From assembly GCA_012032775.1 (NCBI GenBank), contig JAAUQO010000049.1, positions 1 through 33,189 of the forward strand: a DNA stretch of 33,189 bases. The letters are read 5' to 3'. Every line of letters starts with the position of its first letter. Within the stretch, counting starts at the first letter, position 1. Shown here in pieces: positions 24,830 through 33,189 of this stretch. A program made the translations under genes and the position numbers. Under the pieces are notes generated by a model. That model was not told where the DNA came from and did not search any database. It saw only the letters and a program-made list of their open reading frames with translations. Source of the stretch: Oscillochloris sp. GTDB taxonomy: Bacteria; Chloroflexota; Chloroflexia; Chloroflexales; Chloroflexaceae.

Positions 24830-26308
24830 CTACGGCGTCATATCCCCGCGCAAGAACCGGCTCATCAAGGCGCTTATCGCCCCCGGATTCGCGAAAGTCG
24901 CATATGGGTCGTCCGCCAGTACACCCTCCGAAACCATGGTTTCGTCCACGGCGTAGCGCTCAACATGTTGCGGCAAGATCGTGCGAAACGCCCAGGCGAA
25001 ACCCAGCATTTGCTCAAGCGACATATCGGTCTGCACATGATCGCGCAGGGCCACACTCACATCGGATAACAATTCAACTTGCGACACCGGATCACGTTGG
25101 CGCACCTGATCGATCATGGCCAGCAAAATCTGTTGCTGGCGACGGTTGCGCGCGTAGTTGCTGTCCATATGTCGCACGCGCGCATAAACCAGGGCGGTCG
25201 CACCATCCATGCGCTGCATCCCCGGCGCAAAATACACCTCGCGATAGCCGTAATCCATGGTTGGATAGGCCGAATCGTACAACGCCTCCTCAACAAAGAT
25301 ATCAACCCCGCCGATCGCATCCACCGCAGCGATAAAAGCACTAAAATCAACCCGTAACACATGCTGGATCGGGATATCCAGGTATTCCGACACTGTCCGG
25401 CGGGCCAATTCAACCCCACCGCCCAACCCCGGATCAAGATCACCATACACCGTCGCGGCATTGATCCGGGCCTGGCCATAACCAGGGATCGGCACGATCA
25501 GATCGCGCGGCAACGAAAGCATCGCCACGCGCTGGCGGCGCGGTTCCAGCCGCAACACCATGATCGAATCGGAGCGCGTAGCCCAGCTTTCGCCCGGCCG
25601 GCGATCACTGCCAAGCAGCAAAATATTCACCGCTTCGTCGCCGATCGGCTGCACCGGCGCAGTCGCCATCAACGTCGGCACCGGCATCCCAACGGCAGGC
25701 AAGCGCACTGCGGTCGGGCTGGGCCGAAAGCCGGCGGTCGGCGTCGCAACCGGCGGAACGGTCGGCGGCTCAGCGATCAGCGGATCGAGCGGCGTGATCT
25801 GAATTGGCGCAAGATCGAGCGGCGCCTCGGTCGCAACGGCACTGGGGCGCACGATCACTGCCGTTGGCACAAGCGCTGTCGGCCCGGCCGAATTGGGCAA
25901 ACCAGGCCGGGCGAGTGCCGGTGTCGGCTGGAGTTGCATTGCCGCCACACTTTGGCTGATCGTATATGCGGCAAATGCCACCCGCCCGAGATTGATCAGC
26001 ATAAACAACAGCACAATACCCAACACTGCTGTTCCGGCAATTCGCAACCAGGATGAACGAGCAGGCCGTATATGCGTTCCGCTTCGTCGCATCACCGGAA
26101 CAGCCGGGCGTAGTATCGCGGGATTTATCGCCGGCTTTGTCAGCAGATCGCGCAACAGATCGGCATCCTGCTGCATCCGCACGCTACGACAATCGACGCA
26201 TCGCGCCAGATGCATATCAAGCTGCTCGCGATCGGGGCCTTCGCCGGATTCACGCAGAAGGCGGCGCGCAGTCCGGCAGTCTATTTCTATCGGAGGTTTT
26301 TTGGGCAT
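24830..26308 (-). CDS. LytR-CpsA-Psr (LCP) protein with N-terminal anti-sigma-like zinc finger
   Basis: A 492-residue protein with an unusual front end. Residues 1-~55 are a ZAS-like finger: Cys11, then MHLARCVDC with His33, Cys37 and Cys40 (H-x3-C-x2-C). A membrane helix follows at ~85-105 (IAGTAVLGIVLLFMLINLG), then a long Pro/Thr/Ala-rich extracellular linker to ~220. The LCP catalytic domain follows: NILLLGSDRRPG, TRSDSIMVLRLEP, MLSLPRDLIVPIPG, ARINAATVYGD and ALVYARVRHMDSNYARNRRQ. LCP enzymes attach polyprenyl-linked glycans to the wall or envelope. The ATG at 26308 starts the finger; the longer reading from 26467 adds unrelated residues. The finger faces the cytoplasm, so it could bind a sigma factor or another regulator. 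It converges on the glycosidase gene. Confidence 0.88.
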   Translation of the reverse strand: MPKKPPIEIDCRTARRLLRESGEGPDREQLDMHLARCVDCRSVRMQQDADLLRDLLTKPAINPAILRPAVPVMRRSGTHIRPARSSWLRIAGTAVLGIVLLFMLINLGRVAFAAYTISQSVAAMQLQPTPALARPGLPNSAGPTALVPTAVIVRPSAVATEAPLDLAPIQITPLDPLIAEPPTVPPVATPTAGFRPSPTAVRLPAVGMPVPTLMATAPVQPIGDEAVNILLLGSDRRPGESWATRSDSIMVLRLEPRRQRVAMLSLPRDLIVPIPGYGQARINAATVYGDLDPGLGGGVELARRTVSEYLDIPIQHVLRVDFSAFIAAVDAIGGVDIFVEEALYDSAYPTMDYGYREVYFAPGMQRMDGATALVYARVRHMDSNYARNRRQQQILLAMIDQVRQRDPVSQVELLSDVSVALRDHVQTDMSLEQMLGFAWAFRTILPQHVERYAVDETMVSEGVLADDPYATFANPGAISALMSRFLRGDMTP

Positions 26309-26613
26309 AACAGCCGTAAATATGCCGACATCGCCATAACAAACATTGCACAATCGAACTGTTGCCGTTTCGACGGCACATGGAAAGAATATGTTGAAAG
26401 TCAGCGCCGGAACAGCGAAATCGCGCCATGCCTCAGGCATAACAATAAGCGCCCGGCATAGCGCCACAATCGTTGCGACAGTATACCATTGTGCGCTGGA
26501 ATCTGGTATTATGGGGCCGTCTTATTCAATACATTCACCCTATTTTTCGCGAAGCTATGCCATGCTGGGATAGGCTTTCGCCGTTCACCAGAGCTGCGTC
26601 CGGCTGTTGGTCC

Positions 26614-26629
26614 ACCGGGCATGCCCGGT
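26614..26629. promoter_or_regulatory. 16-bp perfect palindrome upstream of the S9 peptidase gene
   Basis: ACCGGGCATGCCCGGT is its own reverse complement and lies 37 bases before the ATG at 26666. It could be an operator or an mRNA hairpin. The gap 26309-26665 (357 bases) between the divergent LCP and S9 genes holds no gene. Apart from this palindrome there is only a possible TATTAT -10 box at 26507-26512, without a convincing -35. Confidence 0.5.
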
Positions 26630-26665
26630 CCGTCCCCTATCACGTGCTGCGAAGGAGCATTACGT

Positions 26666-29025
26666 ATGCGCTCGTTCCGCTGGCTACTCATTCCAATCTT
26701 GCTCGCCATGCTCGCCGTTGCCGTCCCCGCAACGGCGCCCGCACCGCCAAGAACAACATCCAGATCGTTGAACCCGACAGCATCCCGGATAACATCCTCA
26801 CCGATGAAGAGGTCGCCAAGATTGAACGGCTGCAGAATGAAGCCGTTTATACCCTGCCAACCAGCCCGGTAAGCCCCGACGACCAGGCGGTCTTCGTTAC
26901 CAGCGGTGAATCGCTGGGCTTCCTTAATCTGACCGACGGCAGTTTTAACGAGATCGACCCGAATAACTTCGGACCGGTTATTCCGCTACCGTTGCTCGGC
27001 GCAACGCAGTTTAGCTGGGTTGATGAGCGCACCCTTGGCGCGTTGGGATTGAACTTCTTCGCCAGCAGCCTCGATGAGCTGTATGTGGTGATCTTGATCG
27101 ACCGCATCACCGGCGAAGTTAACGGCGCTCGGGTGCCGCTGCCGGCCAACACCGATGTTGTCGGTGTCGGCCCCGATTTCACCCGCTATTTGCTGGTTCG
27201 CATCCCCGATGAGTTCCTGGCCGCCGCCGGCTCAAGCGAGGGCGCACTGCGCACAAAGAGTGTGCGTGTGATGCAGTCGGCAGCGAAGTTTCAGCCCGAG
27301 GCCAAGCCGTTGCTGCCGGTCGCCTTCCAGGCCAAGATCGACAAACTGGCCGCTCAGAAGCCGCACCTGATGCGCAAGATCGAGTGGTTGCGCCAGGATG
27401 GCGATGAAGAAGAGATCGACCTGACGACGATCCCGCTCGATCTGCTGCGCTACGACGCGGTCAGTGGTGATGTCGGCTATGTAACCACGATCCCCCAGGC
27501 GTCGGGTATTCTGGGCGAAACCTGGAGCAACGACTCGAATAAACTGGCCTTCTCGCTGCTCTCGCTCGCCGAACCCGATGATCTGCGGCCACAGTACGAC
27601 GGCGCCCTGATCTCGGAGATTGTTTATCGCGATGTGACCGGTAATCTGTCGCCGGCCGCCAATCCGCTGTTGCAGGGCAACAACTCCTATATCGTCGATT
27701 TCGTCGGCGGTGAGACCCGGTTGGTGCGCGCCAGCGAGGGCGCCGGTAATGCGCCGCCGCTGCTCGTGGCCGCCGACTGGTCGCCCGACGGCAACACCCT
27801 GATGATGCAGGCCTGGCATCCGACAAAACTGGTCGGACGCACATACCCGACCTATGTCACGCAGTTTAGCGAGCGCGTCAGTTACCGCTTCTACAACAAC
27901 AACCTGGAGCAGATCGGCAACTTCGCGCCGAATATCTTCTCGGCAAGCGCATTCAGTAGCCCGATCGGCGCGTTTGTCTCCAACGACGAAGTGATCTTCC
28001 GTGGGATCAGCGGCACCGATCGCCATCCCTATTATTACAACCGGGTCAGCGGCGAGTTCCGCAATCTCGCCAATCGCGCCGGCTCGTATTTCAATGTCTT
28101 CCCGTTGAATAACTCGCCCCGCTTCGTCTTCACCCATACATCCTTCACCACCCCGCCCGATGTTTATACGCTCGGCTTCGACGGCAAGGGCTTGCAGCGG
28201 CTAACCTGGACGAATGAGGAGTTGCGCCAGGTAGCCAATCTGGCCGAGCATCCGGTCAGCTTCCGGCTGAGTAATGGTCAGACCAGGGTTGGAACGTTGA
28301 TTCAGCCTGCCGATGCCGAGTTCCCGCCGCGCAATCGCCAGATCATCGTCTGGCAAGAAGGTGGGCCGGGCGTGTCGATGAACGGCATGTGGTTGGCGAA
28401 TGTCGAGAATCCCTTCGCATTGTTGCCCAGCTTCGGCTACTCGTTGTTGGTGATGCCGCTCTCGGGCCGGCCCGGCTACACCCCGGCTACGTTCAACGCC
28501 CTGGCCGACAGCGACAATTTCGGCCAGATCGATATCGACGAGCAGGCTCAGGTGGTGCGCCAGATGATCGCCGGCGGCTGGACCAGCAGCGGCAAAGTCG
28601 GGATCACCGGCTGTTCCTACGGCGGTTACTTCACATGGCAGAGTATCATCCGCCACCCGGATCTGTACACCGCCGCCAACCCGCAGTGTGCGCTGGTTGA
28701 CACGGTTACCGAGTGGTCACGCGGCTTCTCGACGCTGATCCCGCACCTGATGGGCTTGCCGCCCTATGCCAACCCGAACGAGTACCGCGCCGACTCGCCC
28801 TTCTACAATGCGAACCGCGTGCGCATTCCGGTGTTGACCTTCCACGGCAGCGAGGATTTCCTGCCGGTGGTGCAGAATGAGAATCTGCACTTGCAGTTGT
28901 TCAACCAGGGCACCACGGCGCGCATGGTTAAGTTCATCGGCGCCGGCCATGGCCTTGGCAGCCCCGATTACCAGTTGTACGCCGCCCAAGAGCAGATCAA
29001 CTGGTTCCGCACCTATCTGAAGTAG
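26666..29025 (+). CDS. Secreted S9-family (prolyl oligopeptidase-type) serine peptidase, frameshifted near N-terminus
   Basis: Corrected length ~786 residues. The start is ATG 26666 after GAAGGAG, giving a clear signal peptide (MRSFRWLLIPILLAMLAVAV). That frame breaks at 26735-26752, where one missing base is needed to enter the long frame at AKNNIQIVEPDSIPDN. A beta-propeller-like region follows with repeated WSPDG/SWVDE-type strands (FSWVDERTL, AADWSPDGNTLMMQ). The alpha/beta-hydrolase domain is C-terminal: IIVWQEGGPG, nucleophile Ser in GITGCSYGGYFTW, Asp in TFHGSEDFLPV, His in FIGAGHGLG. The triad is intact, so the enzyme is probably active on extracellular peptides. Starts upstream of 26666 in the long frame give no signal peptide and should be ignored. 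Confidence 0.9.
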
Positions 29026-29072
29026 GTTTCTCCCCCGCTAACCAGTGGGTAATTCTGGTATCGTTGAAGGGT

Positions 29073-29097
29073 TACGGGGTGGCAATGCCACCCCGTA
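29073..29097. terminator. Terminator hairpin after the S9 peptidase gene
   Basis: TACGGGGTGG pairs with CCACCCCGTA around the loop CAATG; a CGCTTTGT tail follows. It lies 48 bases after the peptidase stop and before the Gmad2 lipoprotein gene. Confidence 0.65.
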
Positions 29098-29148
29098 CGC
29101 TTTGTAAAAGAACAAAGCGATAGGTTATCTTCACCTGTATATGGAACA

Positions 29149-31311
29149 ATGTCTATGCTGAAGCAGAGATCCTGGGTACTCCATAGGCTATTCAGCATCC
29201 CCTCGGTTGCAATACTTCTGATCGGCAGTCTGCTTCTGGCCGGCTGTGGCCTGTTCGGCGGCAGCAGCCCTGATCCTGTGCCAACCACACCGCCCACGGC
29301 TAGCGATACACAGATAACCCTTGACTCACCGGCCGGCGGCGCCAATGTACGTAGCCCGCTCATCATCAGCGGCCGCGTCACACCTCGCCCACCGAATAAT
29401 ACCGTCAGCTATAGCGTCTTCGACCTCTCCAATACATTGCTCGCCAGAGGCACCATCCAATTGCAAGGCGATCCCAACGGGCCGGGCACATTCGCCCAGC
29501 CGGTTGCCTACACCCTGGAACAGGCCGGTATGGGCCGCGTCGAAGTTGTGGCGATCAATCCTAACAGCGGCGAAGTCCTGGCGATTGCGTCACTGAATAT
29601 CAGCCTTAGTGCAAATCCCGGCCAAGCGGGGCAAACAACGCTGACACCAACCAATGCGCCGCCCCAAACGCCAATCCCTACGATCGTCGGCTCGGATCAA
29701 ACAATCACGATTGAGACACCGCCGCCCGGCACTACGGTCGGCAGCCCGGTTGTCATTACCGGCCGCACAACACAGATGCCGGCCAACGGGCAGTTGTTCT
29801 ACCTGGTGCGCGATCAGGTCGGCGCGGTGATCGGCTCCGGCCAGTTCGGCGTTAACTCAAGCGGTAGCGGCAATTCCTTCAACGCCTCAATCAATTTTAA
29901 TCTGCCTGCACAGGGCGGCCAGATCGAGATCGATCTGTTTGAACCGGCGGCAAACGGCTCCGCCAGAGCCAGAGCAGCCATTTTACTAACCGTGGCCCCG
30001 CCCCAACAGATCACGATCGAAAGCCCGCCGCCCGGCACTACGGTCGGCAGCCCAGTCGTGATCACCGGGCGCACCGCCCGCTACCCGTTCCAGGGCAATC
30101 TAGCCTACCGCTTCACCGATAACAGCGGCCAGAATCTTGGCGAAGGAATCTTCCCGGTCAATGGCAACCCCGGCGGCCCAAGCAACTTCACCGCTTCACT
30201 CCAGTTCAATCTGCCGGCTCAAGGTGGTGTTGTGCGGCTGGAAGTGTACGACCAGAATGCCGTCAATAACGAGATCGTCGCTAATACGTCGCTTGATCTG
30301 AATGTGCTCCCGCCGTCCCAGACAATCACAATCGAAACTCCGCCGCCCGGCACGGTTGTCGGCAGCCCGGTTGTGCTTACCGGCCGCGTGGTGCGCCCGC
30401 CGGTCGGCGGCCAGATCAGCTATCTGGTACGCGGGCCTAACGGCACAAATATCGGCCAGGGTTCGTTCGGTATCAACGGTACGACGTTCAATGCCTCGAT
30501 CAGTTTCACACCTCCGCCCCAGGGCGGCGCGATCACAATTGAGTTGCGCGCCAATGATTCATCGCCAACCCAGCCGCCGGCCAGCGCCTCGATCAGCCTG
30601 AATGTCAACCCGACCACACCACCGACAACCAGCCAGCAGATCACGATCGACAGCCCGGCGCCCGGCACCGCCGTCGGCAGCCCGGTTGTACTCACCGGCC
30701 GCGTGGCTCGCTATCCCTTCGAGGGCAACCTCGGCTATCGCATCAGCAGCGGCAGCGGGCAAGAGTTGGGGCGCGGCACGATCCCGGTGCAGGGCGGGCC
30801 GAACAGCACCGCCATCCCGTGGGTCGGTTCCCTGACGTTCAGCGAGCCGGCCGGCGGCGGCCAGATCATCGTCGAGGTCTTCGATCAAGATCAGGGCAGC
30901 GGCGCGATCCTCGCCACCGCAACCCTGCGGCTTCAGGTTAATGCTCCACCGATTCAACCTACCGCACCGATCGTGATCGGCCAGGAGATCGTGATCGAAA
31001 CGCCTACCGATGGTACACTGATCGGCAATCCGGTGGTGCTGACCGGTCGCGCAGGCCTGCGGCCATCAGACGGTAACCTGAACTATCGTGTGCTGACACT
31101 CGATGGAAGCGAGATCGCCGCCGGCATCTTCCCGGTCGATCCATCGCCGCGCAGCAACACCATCGAATGGCAAGTCTCGATCAACTTCCCGGCGCCACGT
31201 ACTGCCCAGGATCTTATTATCGAGATCAGCGACCGGCCTGATGCTGCCGACCCCGCCGACGACGAACCTAATCAGATCGCAAAAGATAGTGTGCAGGTAC
31301 GGCTGAATTAA
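29149..31311 (+). CDS. Lipoprotein with six Gmad2-type immunoglobulin-like repeats
   Basis: A 720-residue lipoprotein. The signal sequence ends in LLLAGC, so Cys33 is the lipidated residue. Six repeats of roughly 100-115 residues follow. Each opens with a variant of ITIETPPPGTTVGSPVVITG followed by a GR motif, and later carries NLPAQGG-type strands. The openings lie near nucleotides 29314, 29701, 30007, 30322, 30637 and 30985. The first and last units are the most diverged. The repeat matches the Gmad2 domain known from spore germination and envelope proteins; in an organism without spores it is probably a stalk or adhesion module. Thr/Pro linkers separate the first units. Function unknown. 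ATG 29149 or 29155 could be used. Confidence 0.88.
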   Translation: MSMLKQRSWVLHRLFSIPSVAILLIGSLLLAGCGLFGGSSPDPVPTTPPTASDTQITLDSPAGGANVRSPLIISGRVTPRPPNNTVSYSVFDLSNTLLARGTIQLQGDPNGPGTFAQPVAYTLEQAGMGRVEVVAINPNSGEVLAIASLNISLSANPGQAGQTTLTPTNAPPQTPIPTIVGSDQTITIETPPPGTTVGSPVVITGRTTQMPANGQLFYLVRDQVGAVIGSGQFGVNSSGSGNSFNASINFNLPAQGGQIEIDLFEPAANGSARARAAILLTVAPPQQITIESPPPGTTVGSPVVITGRTARYPFQGNLAYRFTDNSGQNLGEGIFPVNGNPGGPSNFTASLQFNLPAQGGVVRLEVYDQNAVNNEIVANTSLDLNVLPPSQTITIETPPPGTVVGSPVVLTGRVVRPPVGGQISYLVRGPNGTNIGQGSFGINGTTFNASISFTPPPQGGAITIELRANDSSPTQPPASASISLNVNPTTPPTTSQQITIDSPAPGTAVGSPVVLTGRVARYPFEGNLGYRISSGSGQELGRGTIPVQGGPNSTAIPWVGSLTFSEPAGGGQIIVEVFDQDQGSGAILATATLRLQVNAPPIQPTAPIVIGQEIVIETPTDGTLIGNPVVLTGRAGLRPSDGNLNYRVLTLDGSEIAAGIFPVDPSPRSNTIEWQVSINFPAPRTAQDLIIEISDRPDAADPADDEPNQIAKDSVQVRLN

Positions 31312-31460
31312 GCATATCCGTGAGGGTACAGGCCACAGCCGGCCGGCAGCGGATCGCGGCCTGAGCAACATTCTTTCGCGATACAGAAAACGCCCAGGCC
31401 GCATACAATACCTGGTGCCGGGTAAGCGAGCCGCGCGTCAACCCGATGCGCCGATACGAA

Positions 31461-31495
31461 CATCAGGCATCAAGCATCAGCCGTCAGGCATCTTG
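31461..31495. repeat. CATCAGGCATCAAGCATCAG-type intergenic repeat
   Basis: Degenerate tandem CATCAGG(C) units ending in TCAGGCATCTTG, the same ending as at 4147-4158. It lies 16 bases before the response regulator start. The rest of 31312-31510 shows no gene. Confidence 0.6.
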
Positions 31496-31510
31496 TGATT
31501 GGAAATGATG

Positions 31511-32176
31511 ATGATCCGCGTACTGCTTGTCGATGATCAAACGTTGATCCGTCAGGGCATTCAGACCTTGTTGGAGATCGAGGAGGATTTGACGGTGGTT
31601 GGCACGGCAGCAAACGGCGCCGAAGCGATCGAGCAGACCGCCGCACTGAAGCCCGATGTGGTGTTGATGGATATTCGCATGCCGCTGATGGACGGCGTGC
31701 AGGCGACCCGGATCCTGACGACGCAACACCCGGAGATCGGCGTGATCATCCTGACCACCTTTGACGACGACGAGTATGTCTTCGAGGGCTTGAAGGCCGG
31801 CGCACGCGGCTACATGCTCAAAGATGCCGACAGTAGCGAGATCGTCGCCGCCATTCGTGCCGTCGCCGGCGGCGCAGCCCTGATCCAGCCCAGCATCGCC
31901 CGCAAAGTCGTGGCCGAATTTTCGCGCCTGGCACGCACTACAAGCCCCGAAATTGCAACTCCTGCGCCGCCATCGCCACTCGCCGAGCCACTGACCGAGC
32001 GTGAGCACGATGTCTTACGTGCGATTGCCGCCGGGTGCTCGAACCGCGAGATCGCCGAACAACTTGTGATCACCGAAGGCACCGTCAAAAACCATGTCTC
32101 CAATTTGCTGGCCAAACTCGGCGTCCGCGACCGCACCCAGGCCGTGATTCGTGGGCGAGAATTGGGGCTGATGTAA
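31511..32176 (+). CDS. NarL/FixJ-type response regulator
   Basis: A 221-residue regulator. The receiver covers ~1-120: VLLVDDQTLIRQG, phospho-acceptor Asp54 in VVLMDIRMPLMDG, switch Thr in IILTTFDDD, Lys in GYMLKDA. After a Pro/Ala linker comes a LuxR-type helix-turn-helix at ~155-215: LTEREHDVLRAIAAGCSNRE, then IAEQLVITEGTVKNHVSNLL. No kinase gene is adjacent in the window, so its partner is elsewhere. The small membrane protein downstream has the look of proteins that sit beside LiaR-type regulators. Four starts are in frame (TTG 31499, ATG 31505, 31508, 31511). The last has GGAA six bases upstream and begins directly at the receiver fold. Confidence 0.9.
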   Translation: MIRVLLVDDQTLIRQGIQTLLEIEEDLTVVGTAANGAEAIEQTAALKPDVVLMDIRMPLMDGVQATRILTTQHPEIGVIILTTFDDDEYVFEGLKAGARGYMLKDADSSEIVAAIRAVAGGAALIQPSIARKVVAEFSRLARTTSPEIATPAPPSPLAEPLTEREHDVLRAIAAGCSNREIAEQLVITEGTVKNHVSNLLAKLGVRDRTQAVIRGRELGLM

Positions 32177-32342
32177 GGGCGCCGCCGTTGCGCATGGTGC
32201 ATTGCGTATTGCGCATCTCTATCCAAAGTTATAGGCCTTCGACGGCATAAATCTATCTTTTCACACTCCCGCAAAACCGCTTGCAGCGCTATCCTAGAGT
32301 CAGAACCGTATACGCGAATCGTTCGACTGAAAGGATACAACC

Positions 32343-32883
32343 ATGCAAGCACATACTATCAATGAACCGCGCGATCAAGACCACAAGGCGAAAGATCGCC
32401 GGATCACCGGCATCATTCTGGTAGCAATCGGATTGACGGCTCTGGCAGGCCAGTTCTCGATCTCGGCGTGTGGACTCTCGCCATTCTGGCGCTGATCTTT
32501 CTTGTTACCGGCGCAATGAATCGCTCGGCCGGCCTGCTCATTCCCGGCGGCATCCTGGGTGGTATCGCCCTTGGCGCGGGTTTGATCGAAGGGCCGTTCG
32601 CAGGTGTTGGTGATCCACTGAGCGGCGGTATCTTCCTGCTGAGTTTCGCCGCCGGTTGGGTGCTGATCACCGTGATGTCGCTCATTTTCACCAAAATCCG
32701 CAGCCCTGGGCGCTGATCCCGGCCGGCGTGATGGCCTTTATCGGCGGCGCGATTATGTTCGGCGAACGCGGCGAAAAGCTGCTGGAGAGCGTCTTCGGGT
32801 CGCTGAATTACTTCTGGCCGGTGGCCCTGATTATCGGCGGCGCATTCATTCTGCTGCGGCGGAAAAGCCCAAATGGTGAGTGA
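32343..32883 (+). CDS. Small polytopic membrane protein (LiaF/LiaI-like region), two frameshifts
   Basis: Corrected length ~180 residues with about five to six hydrophobic helices. The start is ATG 32343 after GAAAGGA; a polar front (NEPRDQDHKAKDRR) leads into ITGIILVAIGLTALAGQF. The frame breaks at ~32450-32456 and resumes as LDLGVWTLAILALIFLVTG. It breaks again at ~32700-32712 and resumes as WALIPAGVMAFIGGAIMFG, ending in VALIIGGAFILLRRKSPNGE. Each break is cured by one extra base (the second lies in an AGCCCTGGG run). The closing FWPVALIIGGAFILLRR pattern resembles the LiaF/DUF5668-type membrane region. Its position after a NarL-type regulator supports a role in envelope stress signalling, but that is inference. 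If the breaks are real the gene is dead. Confidence 0.7.
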
Positions 32884-32914
32884 CAAGTATGTGACAAGTA
32901 GCGAGCGACGAGCG

Positions 32915-32940
32915 ACGGGGTACAGCATGCTGTGCCCCGT
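32915..32940. terminator. Terminator hairpin after the small membrane protein gene
   Basis: ACGGGG-T-ACAGC pairs with GCTGT-G-CCCCGT (one G-U pair) and is followed by TGTTAT. Just before it are two TGACAAGTA direct repeats (32881-32889 and 32892-32900). Nothing coding is seen between 32884 and 33080. Confidence 0.55.
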
Positions 32941-33045
32941 TGTTATGCATGGCGCTATTGTACTCGCCGTGATCGCTGCCGCCGGCGGATAATATACTCA
33001 CTCCAGCCGAACCGCACTTGTCGTTTATAATCATCCTCGTGCCCA

Positions 33046-33080
33046 ATCCTGTATCCTGTATCCTGTATCCCGTATCCTCC
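33046..33080. repeat. 7-bp tandem repeat ATCCTGT, five units
   Basis: Three perfect ATCCTGT units followed by ATCCCGT and ATCCTCC, ending directly at the ATG of the next gene. A degenerate relative (TATCCTGTATTTTAATACCC) occurs near 19527, upstream of the ORF-3-like gene. Confidence 0.8.
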
Positions 33081-33189
33081 ATGCGATTTTTACTGTTGTT
33101 CGCTTTGATAAGCGCGCTCGTCGGCTGTACCTCTCCACCGCCCGCCCCGCCGACAACCAGCGCCCCGGCCCAGGCCGCAGCCCCGCCGC
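33081..33189 (+). CDS. Lipoprotein, N-terminal fragment cut by the window end
   Basis: The frame opens with MRFLLLFALISALVGC, a lipoprotein signal sequence with the lipobox ALVGC (Cys16). It continues as a Pro/Ala/Thr-rich linker up to the right edge. No ribosome site is visible because the ATCCTGT repeat abuts the start codon. The mature domain is outside the window, so no function can be given. Confidence 0.7.
   Translation, partial: MRFLLLFALISALVGCTSPPPAPPTTSAPAQAAAPP

Noticed and set aside
26473-26665. N-terminal extension of the S9 peptidase in the long frame
   Set aside because: It has no signal peptide. The proper signal peptide and ribosome site are in the neighbouring frame from 26666.
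27232-28137. A 301-codon minus-strand frame inside the S9 peptidase gene
   Set aside because: It is antisense to a well-supported gene, has no ribosome site, and gives a translation without recognisable domains.
29701-31020. Regularly spaced similar DNA blocks that could suggest a CRISPR array
   Set aside because: They are in frame, about 300 bases apart and encode Gmad2 repeats. There are no short spacers and no cas genes.

Overview
The window looks like a chromosomal segment of a high-GC member of the Chloroflexota, probably class Chloroflexia. This is inferred from the gene set, not from a marker gene: a GT39 glycosyltransferase with a C-terminal beta-domain, a Gmad2-repeat lipoprotein, a YckD-like exported protein beside a two-component system, an HdrD-like membrane Fe-S oxidoreductase, and intergenic repeats of the CATCAGGCATCACGC and ATCCTGT kinds. 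No rRNA, tRNA, CRISPR array, transposase or phage gene was seen.

Layout. 1-1601 (-): 5' part of a secreted fungalysin (M36) protease running off the left edge. 1781-3922 (+): membrane-bound HdrD-like Fe-S oxidoreductase resembling EtfAB:menaquinone oxidoreductase. 3915-4016: first copy of a 102-bp structured repeat. 4252-9493 (+): orphan receiver protein, GT39 membrane glycosyltransferase, three-PAS hybrid histidine kinase. 9692-13115 (+): exported YckD-like protein, OmpR-type regulator, HAMP histidine kinase, rhodanese lipoprotein. 13195-17466 (-): a sulfur/redox block of a small unknown protein, PDO-type thioredoxin, ECF sigma factor, zinc-finger anti-sigma factor, persulfide dioxygenase-rhodanese and TauE/SafE permease; the second repeat copy lies just upstream of the sigma gene. 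17598-20777: DnaQ-like exonuclease (+), pRiA4b ORF-3-like protein (-), MFS transporter (-). 21008-26308: CHAT-domain protein followed by, or fused to, a LysM-NodB deacetylase (+), small membrane protein (-), phosphodiester glycosidase-like protein (+), LCP cell-envelope protein with an anti-sigma-like zinc finger (-). 26666-31311 (+): secreted S9 peptidase and a six-repeat Gmad2 lipoprotein. 31511-33189 (+): NarL-type regulator, small membrane protein, start of another lipoprotein.

How it fits together. Two themes dominate: envelope/exported functions (proteases, lipoproteins, deacetylase, LCP, GT39) with several signalling proteins, and a compact reactive-sulfur block in which an ECF sigma/ZAS pair sits directly upstream of a persulfide dioxygenase-rhodanese and a sulfur-anion permease, facing a rhodanese lipoprotein.

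Sequence quality. Four genes carry five clear frameshifts and a sixth is possible between the CHAT and NodB frames. Every one is explained by one missing base, which points to deletion-type assembly errors more than pseudogenes. These genes are annotated across the shifts and the positions are given.
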